A stretch of DNA of 64,000 nucleotides from Lutjanus erythropterus (GCA_020091685.1 CM034607.1:32584983-32648982); one strand, 5' to 3'; counted from the stretch's first letter, positions 13,420-26,606 are shown. The notes: a model not told the origin generated them from the sequence alone. Translations and numbers: made by a program.

Positions 13420-13690
13420 TGTTTTGGCAAATTATTGCATTCTGTTTGTATGTTATGTCCTGACATTTTGGGTTGTAAAACGCCAACTGGAGATGCATGA
13501 TTTGTTGAGCAGGTGCGGGTCTTTTTGGTACAGTTTTGTTTTTCATTACTGCACTAGTGTTGTCCTTGAAGCCGCCATATACAACCTCGCTGCATCAGGT
13601 AATAGGCAGTTTCATTGGAGCAATAAAGAGTTAATTGTGTTTCCGAAATGGCACCTCAGCAATAGTCTGTGAGGGAGAAAAGGTCTTGGA
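13420..13690 (+). repeat. Dispersed duplication, copy B
   Basis: Partner of copy A in direct orientation, about 1.1 kb downstream, with roughly 80% identity by eye over about 200 bp. It carries TTTGTTGAGCAGGTG, the same TTTTTGGTACAGTTTTG core and AGTCTGTGAGGGAGAAAAGG. Confidence 0.75.
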
Positions 13691-15004
13691 GGAAAATTCG
13701 ACCTGCAAACAAGTTAATGTTCTGCTCTGCTCAGAGAGAATATGTAAAATTCAAGAGCTTCCTGCTCTGTAACAAAACTGAAGTGTCATTCTTTCAACAT
13801 GTTGCAGCTTAGTTAGACAGATCTGAAGTGTCAGACAGAGTGAGAGCTGCTGCTTTCACAGGAATGAGAGCACATGGTTATATAAGCCGACTAGGTATTC
13901 CACTTCAAGCCTCAAAAGGTTTGGGTGTTTCTGTTTCAAACACTGAAATAAGTCAGGCGTCTGCGTCTGTTACCCCGACTGATCCGAGAGTCATTAATAA
14001 GACCTACCGGTTATGGCTTTACCTGCAGCATTAAAATTCATGAGCCGGCTCTGCAATCTGATTCAGGAGGCGCAGGTGAGCTCAGGTAACATTCAGTGGG
14101 TCACCTCTTGTTGGTGCTTGATTTAAGAGCATAAATTAAAGGGACTTTGTCGCCACTGCACGCTTCATTAGTGAGCTGAAAGTTCAAACAGCCCTGAGTG
14201 AAAAAGCAATTAGAGGCTTTAGTTTATTTTCTGTGTTTTTTTTTTTTATTTAACTGTTGATGAAAGCTTACAGCAGGTCGGTGCAAGAAGGGTTAAATCC
14301 AAGACTGTTGCATAAGCGCAGCCTGGTAATATACATGTAATGATCCATTACTAATAAGACATGGCATCTGGAGGAATTCTTGTCGAGGTCCTTTAAGGCT
14401 TACTGGCTTTAGTGCATTCATTAACGCATAATAAGCCTACATAAGAATCTCACAGTCTGAACTGAACGAGAATAAAGATCCAGGAAAAAAAAAAACAGCT
14501 CAATTAATGCATGGCTAAAATACAATAAAACAGTGAGGTCGCATATAATTAAAGGTATCCCTCTGATGTTACACAATAACACAAACAGACCATTGACAGA
14601 TCGAGGCAGCACGCCCCCCTGGGGACAACAACCCCTCTTCAAACAACCCAAACTATCCTTTTAACATAAAAAACACAGTATTCACTTAAAAGACACGTTT
14701 TGGCATCGTCGTATACTCTTTTTTTTTTTATCCTCCTTATTTATCCTATCACTTCATATGTCAGCTGTAGAGACAATGCGGATCGACTGCATGACTAACT
14801 ATCAAAGTGAAGTCATGTAACAAGTTATCCAGCCAGCTCGAGTCTCTGTGGGGCTCTTAATTCACCCTGACATCCTATCAAAAGTTAACTGTGCTCAAAC
14901 TTCACAGACTGCCCTCTCCAACCCCGGGGCTAGATCAGCTATGATTGGTTGGTCCTGTGTCAAGCAGGCGCAGATGTGCTCGGCTTTGAACATTTCTCAG
15001 CTGT

Positions 15005-15190
15005 GCGGCGAGCGAAGGAGGGATAAAAAAAAAATTAAAAAAAGGAAAAAGGGTGGATAGAGATGAAGTGAGAGGAGGAGGGTGAAAAGGGCGGAAAAAA
15101 AGTTGTAAGGAGAGAAAGAGAGGAAGTGAAAATGAGAAAGACAGAAAAAAAATGAGTCAGAGAGACAGAGCCAGAAAGAAAAAGATGGAG
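15005..15190. repeat. Purine-rich (GA/GGA/AAAG) tract
   Basis: About 180 bp on the plus strand is almost entirely A and G, with few interruptions. The reverse frame encodes only Phe/Leu/Ser runs. It is low-complexity DNA. Confidence 0.8.
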
Positions 15191-15954
15191 TGAAATGACC
15201 CACTTTTACGGTACAAACACACACAAGCTAAATTTAACCGCGGTTCACTTTGGCTCGCCGTGAAGCTCGTATCTGAGGCATAAAGCTGTTAACGTGCTCC
15301 GCTTCAAAGACAGACACTAAAAAGGACGACAAAAATAGATTGTTTTAATTTAGAGCCGAGTAACATCTATAAATATTTGATAAGAGACACAAACTTCCTC
15401 TATCTGGCGACCGCAACAGGAACTACTGCGGATGAGTGGCGAAGTTTAGGATTTCTCTGGGTCTCAACAGTAAGACAGTATGTTGTTGTGCAGCGTGTCT
15501 TCTGAACATTTCACCCTTTTCCTGCGGCAGTTTGCATCACCACTGCAACAACAAGCACAGACTTAAGGTCAATAAATATGATCAGACCAAAGTATCTCAA
15601 TGTCAGCATTACAGCATCAGCATGAAGGTGAAGTACAAACCGTGGTAAAAAAATAAAAGCCTTCTTTGTCCCCATAAATACTGTAGAGGATAAAACAATA
15701 TTCTATTATCACAGTGCTAATTCTTTCTTTCAGATCATTTTTCTGCATCTTTGACCTTATGTGTCTGTCAGCCACCAACTCTGCTGTCGATCCACAGCCT
15801 GATAAATCAATCTCACCTCTTAAAGTCACCTGAAATCCACCTCTACCTGCAGACCTGCTCCCAAACTCCTCTGCTCCCACTGAGGCTGAATCCAACTCTC
15901 CACCCTCTGGACTCAGTTTCAGTCAGTTCAAGTCTGCACAGGTGAAAATTACAG

Positions 15955-16100
15955 TAGTTTCCAACTATTTTGATGATCGATTTCTTGTTTCAGTCATTTT
16001 GCAAGCAATTCTGTCAAATATTTGCTGGTTCCAAGTTCTTAAATGCGAGAATTTGCTGATTTTCTTTGTCATTTATGAGTAAATAAAGGGTTGGTTTAAG
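15955..16100. mobile_element. AGCTGCAA-TTAATGATTA family fragment, copy 3
   Basis: The words TTTTGATGATCGATTTCTTG, GCTGGTTCCAAGTTCTTAAA and TGCTGATTTTCTTTGTCATT match the family in the opposite orientation. The fragment is truncated at both ends. Confidence 0.5.
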
Positions 16101-16784
16101 ATTTGTAATAGAAAAGAAGCAAACTGAAGATGTCCCTTTGGGTTCTGGGAGATTGTGTTGAGCATTGTCACATTTTGTATGCCTTAAAAATTCAATACAT
16201 ATTTCATACATTGTTGCATCCATATTGCTATGAGCTATTGGCCGTCTTCCAGATAAACTCTGTTGCACCTTAAACAGACTCTCTGGTCGTCTGCATTAAC
16301 TTTACTTGAGTCTCTTTTTGGACTCGGTACATTTTAGATTTCCAGGAACACTCCAATTAAGTCCTCAAGACTGCCAGTGCAGTGAAATCCAGGAATCTGG
16401 ATTCAGCCTTTATTTACCAGCTCCTTTCTCTGTCAGATCATCTATTATGCTACTCAGCTTTAGCAGTCTCGCCGTCTTCTTCCTGTCTGGACTGGCTTGT
16501 CTTGACCTTTTGCGTGTCTTTGTAGATTTTTTTTTTACCTGCCTTCTTTGCCCTTTTTGTTCCGGTAGCCTGTGCCGCCTGTCTGTTTCTGAACCCTGCT
16601 TTTGTTTTGAGCATCGACTCGGAATTCTGCTTAACTTTTTGCATCTGAGTCATGCATTTGAGTCCTCAGCATGTTTTACTGAGCCATACAAAGTTCCTCA
16701 GGATAATATACTCGATACATGAATAATACAGAGACACAAAAGTGTGCAATGTGCTGCTGCTGACAGGGTCAGCAACTAAAGGTA

Positions 16785-17105
16785 TTTCAGCCACCTAAAA
16801 AAAGTAAAGTAAAAACTCAATATCAGTTTAATTGTAAGCTATGTTTAAAATATTTTTTCTCTGCTTTACCTTGCTGTCAGACAGCCTTTCAACTGAAATT
16901 TCATCACTCATTATACCGTTCTCTCCAAACCAACCAGACTCTGTTGCTAAAATCAGCTATTTTTCAAAGGCGAGTGATGGACAGAGAGTGATGTAACTTC
17001 TGTTTCTCATCAGAAAAGGCTGTCTGACAGCAAGTTAAAGTGACAGACATGTACTAAATATAGTCTACATTTCAACTGATATTGATTTTTTCAGGTGGCT
17101 AGTTG
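16785..17105. mobile_element. Palindromic MITE of the AGCCACCTAAAA family
   Basis: Arms of about 100 bp (16785-16885 and 17005-17105) are imperfect inverted copies. AGCCACCTAAAA...CAATATCAGTTT pairs with CAACTGATATTG...TCAGGTGGCT, and CTTGCTGTCAGACAGCC pairs with GGCTGTCTGACAGCAAG. The whole could fold as one hairpin. Confidence 0.75.
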
Positions 17106-17394
17106 ACCTGAGCGATAAACTGATCCATCAGCAATAGAAATAAAGAAGTAGTTTGATAAAATGTTTGATAGTTTCACTTCACTGCATTAAATGCAAACCA
17201 CCATGAAAGAATGAAACGAATATGCCCTGAGGAAATTGTGAATAAAGTGTGAATACACTGTTTTTTAAGCTGGACAGAGTTGGAGGGGCTCGGACATTCA
17301 GAGGGAGCTCAGAGTGGAACGGCTCCACCATCACAGTGAAAGAAGCCAGCTGAGGTGGAGGAGCTGGAAAGTGTTGCCGAAACGTTGGGTTCAG

Positions 17395-17455
17395 CTTATT
17401 TTCACCATAACCCGACCCCGAATAAACAGAAGAAAATGGATGGATGGACCAGCTG
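17395..17455 (+). mobile_element. LINE 3'-tail scrap
   Basis: The sequence CCCCGAATAAACAGAAGAAAA followed by GATGGATGGA matches the 3' terminus of the fish LINE family seen at 53.4 kb. Only the last tens of bases are present. Confidence 0.45.
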
Positions 17456-17887
17456 GTGGAACAGCATTGCGTAGGGATGAACCGATCTGATTCTGTACTG
17501 GTCATATTCTCACCCACGCTCTGCATCATGGCCACATCATACGTGCAGCGACACAGACAGTAACGTCACAGCCACAACAGCGCCGTTCACAGCCACACAT
17601 ACAGAGACACTTGCAAGTTGGCATGAGCGATAAAATTCAAAGGACAGGATAAAGAGAAGACAGACAGTAAACTTTCTAGGTCTTCAGGCTAATATTAGCC
17701 AGCAGCAAACAACTGCTCACAGTCTGTTTGCATATTCTAACAACTATAATTCTGAAAATCAGAATCGACCAAGAAAATTGCAGTATGTTGAGTACACAAC
17801 ATGTCAGTCAAGAGCTACATGATTGATGATTGTCAGTATCAACAAACATGAAACTTCGGTATTGTAACAGACTTTTCAGCTACATCA

Positions 17888-17965
17888 CCCAGGCCTAGTG
17901 GCTAGAATACGTTTTGCTGCAGAGCTTGTCCACTGCTTAACTTCAAACCCTGGAACTCATGCCGT
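17888..17965 (+). mobile_element. Degenerate tRNA-derived SINE head
   Basis: GGCCTAGTGGCTAGAATACG resembles a tRNA A-box with D-arm, and AACTTCAAACCC about 40 bp downstream resembles a B-box and T-arm. The cloverleaf is too damaged for a real tRNA gene. Confidence 0.35.
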
Positions 17966-17969
17966 GCGC

Positions 17970-20900
17970 CAACTGCCATCTTCTGTGGGTAATACACTGA
18001 CTACTGATACAAACAAAACTTTAAAAAAAAAAGTCCAAACTGTCCCTTTAATTTAAAACATTACAGTTTAGCTCTGAGCTCACTGGACCCTTTTAAATTG
18101 TTTTTCTTCAAGTGCCCGATTAAATTAGCAGTGTTGTAATTAGCTGTAATCTGCTGTAACCATCCCTTAAAACACACATAACAATTGCAATTAACTTCTT
18201 TTGGTCCAAACTCATAAGTACTTCCAGACTGCTGTCCAGCTGTTTCAGACCACGTGCGTCACTGCTGTAAGTGGTGGACGAAATCAGATTGTTGCATCCC
18301 AACTTGACACTTCTTAGAGTAAATTTCCTACTCAAATCGTCTCTCTTCACAGCTGCACTCCATCTAAAATGACCAATGTGTAAATATAGGCACTACGGTT
18401 GTCTAAAATGAGACACCATATGTGCTCTCCGCCTCACAAGATGTCAAAAGAATAATCTCTGCAGCACAGTTTTCACCTGACTTTGACTGCCTCCATCTGC
18501 ACCCACTCAGTGACACACAAACCGCCTCAGATCTGCAGCTTCAATCAGTCAGCAGAACAGAGCCCAGAGAACTTCATGGTCATCAGGGACCGGAGCTGAC
18601 ACAACGCCAAGTTTCTGCACTTGACGCAGCAGGGCGCCAAACGATGCAGAATATTCACAAAAAAGCACAAAGGTCGTCATTTGTGAGGGAGAAGAGAGGC
18701 GCGTGAAAGTGCTGGAAGCGCTTCACAATGGTGACATGATCGATGAATGACTGGAGCCGTATTTATCTCCTCCCCTGAGTTTAATCTGCCTCGCGCTCAT
18801 ACTTCATGAAGGTCGATAAAGCTACAGTACAGTAGATTTTGTTCCGCCCTGTGTGGTGACACAGACAAGGACCCATGCTGTCAGCCAGGTTAATGTTGCA
18901 CTGCATTTAAAAAGAAAAGTCCTAAATAAAGGTCGGATGCTGCGGAGGATTTTGCATAAAACAAAGTCAACACAAATCTAAAGTCCTCTCACCGTTTAAC
19001 TGCCGCTCATCTGCATATTCATCGGATCTAAATGTGGAAAAACTATGCAGCTTTGGTTTGAGTAAGTGTGTCAAGTGCAAAAATGACAAGCGGCTTACGA
19101 TTCATGTTGATTGAGCTGTGGCACGACGCATCCCGAGGCTACAGGTGACACTGTCACACAGCGAGTGACAAGTCTTTACTGCAGGTGTGACATGAATATA
19201 GAAACAACTACGATTCCCAGCATCTTCTCCTAGAGGCCGCGCTCAGTATTCAGGGCTGTGGTTATGTAAGCCAACATCTTTGAGAATATATTTCTGCTCT
19301 AATTTACAAGAGGATTTCTAGATCAAGTACCAATTACATTGAACTTGGATTGGACCTGCAAGTTTTCAGCAGCATCACTGTTGTTTTCCTTGTTTTGAAG
19401 AGTCAGGAATAGTTTTGGAGGCATTTTTGGGAAATGTGATTATTCGCTTTCTTGCCTTTGTGCCTTTTGGCCTTTTGTCCACACACAAACAGCGTTTTAG
19501 GTCACTTAAAATGGAGCTCTTTGTAAATGCCTGCCAAGGTGAAGATATCGTCTGTAAACAGGGACACCAGAGTTTACACTGTTAGTAATATCAGACTCTG
19601 CACTGTTGTCGTGTTTGCTTACATGAGGGGCTATTTTGTACAAAAGAGGAATGTCAAGAAGACTTTTGAATGATCAGGATGGATGCAGGTTGTTTTTGGC
19701 TCCAGAGAACAGCTAATAAACAGCATTTGCATTATCTGAAATGATGATATGATCTGCAGTTTTAGGGGTAATGATAATTTATTCATCATTATTCTTATTT
19801 TGACTGAAAAACATGTTTAATTGACTATGGTGTGATTTTTTTTTTTTTGCAGGAATCTGTACCAAATGAAGATTTATTTAAGTCTATAGAATCTGATTTC
19901 TGCTTCACAACATTCATTCATTTAGACATTTTTTGACACATTTTGCCTTTAACAAATATGGTGCCTTCTGCAGAAAGCCATATTGCAGTTTCAATAAAAA
20001 TTTTGATTAATTGTGCAGCCCTACTGCACATCGAAATAAAATCCCTAAATCCACAGACTGCATCAACATGCAGGAAGTCATTTACACACAAATTTCCTCT
20101 TTTTTTTTTCTTTTTTTTGAGTGTGTTTCCTCGATTTGTCCTCATTTTGTTCATACCCACTGATTACATGGATTCACTGGCGTTTTCAAACCTGGCAGGT
20201 AATCTGAAGCGGTATATGGAGAACATAAACTGACACAATGTAATAAAAAATAAATAGAACTAAACACATTAATAAATAATCCTGTTAAATATTTAAAATA
20301 AAAGTGTAAAAAGAAACATAAAGCTTTTCTTTTGAGCTCTGTTGAGTCACTGAAAACAGCAAAAAGCTTTTAATTTCTTTTCTTACACCAACCATTTCAA
20401 ACAAACCTAAACTGAATTTATTTAAGTTCAAGTTTATTTTTAACTCTTTCGCTCACGCCCTTCAGTTACTGTGTGTCCATAGGCGTCTGAGCAGTGGAGC
20501 AGCTGCAGCCCCACTATTAGACTTAAGGGAGCATCATGCTATTTTTTAAACATTTGAGCCAGTTCAGATCAAAAATAGTTGATAATCAGAATAAAATCAA
20601 ATATATTTAATAATATGGGGAGGGAGGTGCGATCTCTCCAGCATCAAACAGGAATAAGCAAACCGTATCGTTACCAGTGTATCGGCCAAATACACGGGAT
20701 AAACTGTGAATTAACATTATTATGAGTCCTGTGTTTAATTCAGCATCTGTTTTAGAGAGAAATCATCATTTTTGAAACAGTTTGCCCTTCATTCACACTG
20801 TCTTCTTCCATTAAAACAGCACAGCCAGCCAACAGAGACTGGTAATGAGCTGCGGCGACAAAATCAAAAATGTACAGAAATATGGTTTCTCTTTAAGGAT

Positions 20901-21127
20901 TATATTGATGCCAAAATGATAAGAAGACCATAAACATATGAGTCCTTTTATCTTGCGTTATGTGTTTTTATGGACACCTAAGGAATTGTTAATATGTCAT
21001 ATTTCTTAAAGTGAGTTTGGCTTTATATTTTCTCCAGAGAGCGCAGGGAGCTTTAGTCAACTCAAACAGGTAATATGTATAATTTTTTAAAATATTTTGT
21101 CTCCACTGCAGAAAAAATCCTGCTCTT
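17970..21127. other. Non-coding stretch, nothing firmly recognised
   Basis: Only a small TTTTGGGAAATGTGATTATT repeat scrap (19425-19462) and poly-T runs are seen. No frame here resembles a known protein. Confidence 0.55.
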
Positions 21128-21495
21128 CTTCTTCAGAATCAGAATCATAAATGCTTTATTGATCCCTGGGGGGAAATTGTTGATGTTACAGGTGCACCTG
21201 TTAAAGAATAGAAAATATCTATAAGAATTATAATAGAAATAAGAAGTATGTAGAAATATGTAAAAGTATGTACATTCTAGGACAATATATAAAAGAGATA
21301 ATGTGACAATAACAATCATATACATTAAGTGTGTGAAGCTGCTACAAAATATAAAATATAAAACTGCAATATGCAGAAAATGTAAGATGAATGTAAATAT
21401 AATAATGGATGTAAGAACTGTGTATAAAAATGTGCATCAAGCTGTGGTCATATATAAGAGTGTAATAAGAGTTTTGCATTTATTGCATGGTGAAT
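21128..21495 (-). mobile_element. LINE/SINE 3'-end fragment with (GAATCA)n-type tail
   Basis: It begins with AGAATCAGAATCA then CTTTATTGATCCCTGGGGG. This block caps, in reverse orientation, a very common fish retroelement 3' end. The AT-rich stretch that follows, with repeated TATAAAA and GTAAGA words, fits the body of the same element. Confidence 0.6.
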
Positions 21496-22724
21496 TATTG
21501 CACAGAGCTTTTTGTGGTGGTGTCTCAAAGTCTCACCATGTTCCAGATTACTACCTTATAAAGTGTTTGGGGGTGTCACTCATGCTAATAACAAATAATT
21601 GCCCCCCTCCCTCCAATTTATGACCGAGCGGGATTCATTGTTCAGCACTCCTGGATGGTTAAGGGTGAACTGGAGTTGACTTCTCTTACTTTTTCTCGTA
21701 GCAAAACGTTTTTTACATTTCACTGTCTGCTGTGGAAAAAGGCCTGTTGTGTCAGGTCTGCTTCTTTTGATTCAGCACCGTGCCGAACAAGAAAACATAT
21801 ACAGCAGAAGTGACAAAAGCTTAGTCATGCATTATGCTCAACATTAGATTTACTGCCGCTGCGTGGTCTTCATTTGTTGCCTTGACATCAGCTTTCTCGG
21901 CATCTCTGTGTTTTCTCATTCTCACACATTCTGCTGGAAAAACAAAGCGTCCGTCAGGTTTATCCACCGGAGCGCCAGACTCTGTTGGCTTTACCTTCGC
22001 TCAGCTTCTTTTCTCTCAAGCTGACAGTCAGGCGCGGTGATGCAAGCTGAGCCAGCCGAAGCTCTCGGGCCGCAGACAGATCCGATGGTAATGAGTAAAC
22101 TCCTGACATGAGTTCGACAGATTCTCTCTCAGGTACAAGGTAGGGGATGTAAATCTGTTGATGAGAGTGTAATACGGGAACGCTGACATCGCTAGAGGAC
22201 AACTCTGCGCCCACCCCTACTTTTTTTTTTCTATTTTTATTTTCTATTTTTATTTTCTGCTTAGCTTTCATTCTAAATTCCACGCAGCAGCACTTTGGCG
22301 TGGTGTGGTGCATCAAAGATGGCTGGAGGTCCACCCAGGGGATGATTACACAACATCGCTGCTCTCCCGTGACATTTTCCCACATCTTCTGTCATCTTAA
22401 TCCCATTTCCTGCTGACTAAGGTTGGGACGATGCTCCTTCACCGTGGCAACTCCTGATTAACTCGACTAAAAGATGTAATCCTATTCCACCGACTCAAAT
22501 AAACATGTTTATTCTACTAATTCTATTCCTGGGCCAGATCCCGGGGACGGATTTGAAATGAGTTTTCTGACTGGGTGCACAGGCAGGCAGAGCGGGGCAG
22601 GACATATCAAGGAGGCTTGATGCACGGAGGCAAAAGAGAAGGAGTGAAATGAACAGCCTCAGCCACGGGGGTAAACACTGCTGTACACGGCTGGACACGG
22701 GGTCCACTCCTTGGCTCTTTTCTG

Positions 22725-22756
22725 TATGTGTGTGTGTGTGCGTGTGTGTGTGTGTA
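22725..22756. repeat. (TG)n microsatellite
   Basis: About 15 TG units with a single C interruption, ending in TATATA. Confidence 0.95.
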
Positions 22757-22920
22757 TATATTTACATTACATACATGCTGCTGTCATGCTTATGTTTGCC
22801 TACATAAAACCCAGCTTTTTATCATTGCCCTGAGGTCACGAAGCCTTTTCATGGCCAGCCTAATATGTCACTGAAAACAGCACTTCATGCTGGTGACCCG
22901 CTGGTTGAGATGTGTACCAT

Positions 22921-23634
22921 TTAAAGGAATAGTTCAGATTATTTGAATCAAGGCTGTGTGAGATACTTATTAGATGGCTGCCCCCAGTTTGACGAAGCAG
23001 AGAAGAGTACCTGGAAGCTTAGCAATGAAACGCTGTGGACAGAATCAGAGACAAAAGGTATTTTGGCCACTTACAAAATTCATTACCAGCTTAAGAGTGT
23101 GCTATATTTAGAGTATTTTCACTGCCTTTTGTGATGAGAAACTGCCCTTGTATAAGTCAAATATTCCTCTCCACAGACAAAATCAGTCAATTTACCTCGC
23201 AGATCACAGGAGCTGCTGGTCTGCCACTGCCTCAAACTCTTGGCTCGTTTGTGTTGTTGTGTGACTTCAAAGTTTTAAAAGGTAAGTTTGGATTCACACA
23301 ATAACAAAAACAAACAAAGGGTTAGGGTTAGGGTCATTGTTTTCTACCATGGATTAGTAGGCTACTTCATTAAATAGTTTCTTTTTTACGATCACGAGTC
23401 TGCACGGGGTCTTTTATTTTGAAAATTGGCTGCATTCTCCGTCAGAAACGGATGTGGCGTGTATTTGAAGCATAGCGAAGCTCTGGTGGACGAGGTGCAG
23501 CCGAAATGCGACGCAGCTGTGTCTCTTGGAATCAAGCCTTAAGAAAAGGATCTGCACATCTACTGTAGGCAGTGCAGTGACAACCTAAGATCTTTATACA
23601 ACCCTACATCAAATAATCAGAACTATCCCTTTAA
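22921..23634. mobile_element. 714-bp MITE with TTAAAGG-ATAGTTC ends
   Basis: The left end TTAAAGGAATAGTTCAGATT is mirrored by AATCAGAACTATCCCTTTAA at the right. TTAA at both ends suggests the target site. The interior shares TTTTGGCCACTTACAAA and TGCCACTGCCTCAAACTC with the 6.4-7.4 kb copy. Confidence 0.8.
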
Positions 23635-26261
23635 CTTTCCTGGTCTGATTCAACCAGGGACCGAACCCCCCTCTCTCATTCTCTTTCTTCCCCCCTTGTG
23701 TCCTGCTTGTAAACTGACCAATAAAGGTGAAAATGCACTAAAAAATATCTCAAAATAGCTCTGCGTTATAAAAAAAATGTCTCTGTGTGAGTGTGGGTAT
23801 CTTGCAGCTCATTCTCCTTTGAGGCAATTCTGGAAAATTATCACAGCAGGAATAATTTGCTCCTCTGTCCTGACGTTTTCAAAGTAAACAGAAGAATTAC
23901 CATAATGCCACGCTATTCATGCTGCAAGGTAATCGACTTGCAATGTGTGCTAATTTGATTGCCTCACCGAGTGCAACGCAAGATGACTTTGGAGTGTGGA
24001 AAAAAATGAAGGCAAGTTCAACTTCGTTTCAGTGTCGGTGCACATGCTGTGATATCGTGGTGGAATCACTGGAATCAATGAGGAGGAGGCAGAGTCACAT
24101 GATACCTATCGTGGGGTTGAGCTCATTACAGTCGTAATGAAGGGTCAATCTCATGCTGAGATCACAGCACGGATCTATTAAAACAAGTATGGATCAGCGC
24201 TGTCACACACAAGTCAGGATCACAGCCTCTGATTGGTCAACAGACTTAACCTAAGGCATCTTGGGATAGCCAGTGGGCAGCTGACAACATGCTAACAACT
24301 GTTTACAAGACAGAAAAATGAATAAAGAACTACAAAGCTTATTTATAGGGGTATGATCACACCACAGCAGACATTTTAAAGGTACAACACTAGCGTTAGC
24401 ATTAGCTTAACCTTATCCTTTCCTGCTCAGCATACTTTGGGGATAACCCTGTCACTCTTCCAGCAGTTGAGAAACAATAGATGAGGATTTTCTCGGTCTC
24501 GAGAGGCTGCAGCATTTATTAACTGACACACCGTGACCTGTGAACTGTACATTTACTGCCACACTGACAACTTTTTGCTCAGCCGTGGGCATCACCTCAC
24601 TCTGCGCTGCTCACTTTCACTCACACATTTCACACTACAGTCTTAGTCTGAAGGCATCAGATGGAAACCCCTAACCTGATGCACCAGATGGTTTGTTACA
24701 TGGAATCAACCATCTGTCTGTAACAGGATCATTTCAACCAATCAGATCAACAAACTATGATGGCCGGCGTTGTGTCCTAACTGGTTTTCAGATTCACTGG
24801 TTCAGCCCGTCCTTACCGGAAAAACATCCGTCTAGGATGAACATGCAAGCAGCTTATATTTCGTTTTACTCCGGATAGAGTAATTATGACAGGAGAAGTA
24901 TAAGGAGTGAGAAAGTCCACATATGGAGTAGCTGTAGGTGGATGTATGGTTCAAACAAACACTGGACTTAAAGTCCTGTGTGAGAAGAAAACATGAAGTT
25001 ATTTAAAGTTTAAGTTACTTAAGTTTCATTATGTTCATGACTTCCACCCTGTGAGTTACATCACTTCCGTCACATGACATACGTAACGTTATTTTAACCC
25101 AAACCATGATCTTTATAGTAGTGTTTTAGTAGTAAGTAGTGTATAGTAGTGTATATGTATAAACTTAACCAAACTGCAATAGTTTTACTAAGTTTACTAA
25201 TATATAGTATTGGGGCTTTTCGACTTTTTGTTTTTCAACTTTTGTCCGCACCGAGTCAAACTGTGCCTCGCCATGATCTGCATTTCTACTAACATGGGAT
25301 GCAATGACGTCTCGCCAACCGCAGCCAACCCGTGACAACCCACCCTTTCTCCCCCTCAAACCAGCGTGTGTTGTGAAACTCAGCTCATGTCTGCGCAGGT
25401 GAGCCGAGAGAAAGACGTTTCTTGTTCAGCTCTCAGCTCTTTAGAAGCTCATCTCTGTGGTTTGAAGTTTAGTTTCTCTCCTGTGACACTGTTTTTACAT
25501 TCAGGCAGCTGCTGTAATGTTACTGTTATGTTTGGGTTTGCTGCTTCATAATAAAAGCTTTTGAATATGACACAGGACTATGAACACAGGACTTTTGTTG
25601 TGAAGGAGTTATAGGAGGGTCAGTGTTTATTTGCTGTTTTAGAGCTGCTCGTCTTCAGTCATAAGACACACCTTCGAGCGAGCAGACCTGCTGTAATGAA
25701 GACGCAAATCCCCGCTGAGCTGCGCTGACGTATTTGTTGTTTTGGGAGTAATTGGCAATCAACCTATTCTGTCATGAGGGTATGAGGATGTGTTACTGCC
25801 TGTGTTGTGATCACCTCACAGCAGCAGTTGTGTTGCGTCTCTGTCACCAGATTCATCACACATTCACAAACACGTTACGGGTGATTTTCGAGCAGCACCT
25901 CATATCTACTGCAGCAAACATGATCGCATAAGTGAGCACTAGATTATAGCCTCTTCGACAAAATGACACTTACTTAAACGAATATGCTACTGTTTGGTGA
26001 ACACAATGCATGCACTCATATGCATGCACACAGTTAGTGTGAAAACCAGTTAGAACAAAACACCAGCTGTTAACTCCTGCCTTCAACTGGCCAATCAAAA
26101 CAGTTATAATCAATTCTATAATCCAGACTTTAGTCAATATGGTCAGGACTAAATATGAGATCATTAATTAAGTCATGATTTTTGTCTATATCAGCTGTTT
26201 TGAGAAGACAGTACTCAAGCCTAGAATTTATCCCACTGTGCTAAGGACTAATGATCTAAAG
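23635..26261. other. Non-coding stretch, nothing recognised
   Basis: No exon or complete repeat is supported. Short frames near 24693 and 25165 have no family resemblance. Confidence 0.5.
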
Positions 26262-26598
26262 CAGGGGTGTCAACATAACTTTGCAAACATAGGGCTGCAC
26301 TATTAATCAAAACTTTTTTTTGCACTATCAGTGAAAATAATGGCAATTAGTTGTTGCCCTATTTGCAAAGTGTGAAAATCCGAGAAAGAAAAACGTTTCC
26401 TGATTTGTCCACCAGTCAACAAACAGTCAGAATATCAGGCCCTAAACTGGATATGCTATCATGCATCCCGCATGCAGGCTACATGACATGATGTTGAACA
26501 TGAACGTGTTATTATTTATAGGTTATGATGGAATAGTTTTATTCATGTGGCCCACTTGAGATCGAATTGTCACAACTAAAATGAGTTTGACATCCCTG
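26262..26598. mobile_element. hAT-type non-autonomous element with a nested repeat
   Basis: The ends CAGGGGTGTCAA and, reversed, CAGGGATGTCAAAC are classic hAT termini. The flanks ATCTAAAG (26254-26261) and ATCTGATG (26599-26606) agree at 6 of 8 bases, the hAT target-site length. Inside, from about 26290, AGGGCTGCACTATTAATCAA starts a second short element. Confidence 0.65.
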
Positions 26599-26606
26599 AT
26601 CTGATG

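Larger units (their letters stand above)
13700..16784. other. Non-coding stretch with GA tract and one repeat fragment
   Basis: No supported gene. The part 14030-14240 is locally less AT-biased and carries homeodomain-like words (GCAATTAGAG, TTCATTAGTGAG). It could be conserved non-coding DNA, but that cannot be judged without comparison. Confidence 0.5.

Noticed and set aside
16306-16722. 138-codon plus-strand open frame
   Set aside because: Phe/Leu/Ser/Cys-rich translation of pyrimidine-rich DNA. The 16560-16680 part resembles a decayed dispersed repeat. No homology recognised.
17888-17965. Functional tRNA gene
   Set aside because: A- and B-box-like words exist, but the acceptor stem and anticodon arm do not pair. 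A SINE remnant fits better.
21960-22385. 141-codon minus-strand open frame
   Set aside because: Contains a low-complexity KIKIENKNRKKK stretch from a T-rich tract and no known domain. No promoter or splice context.
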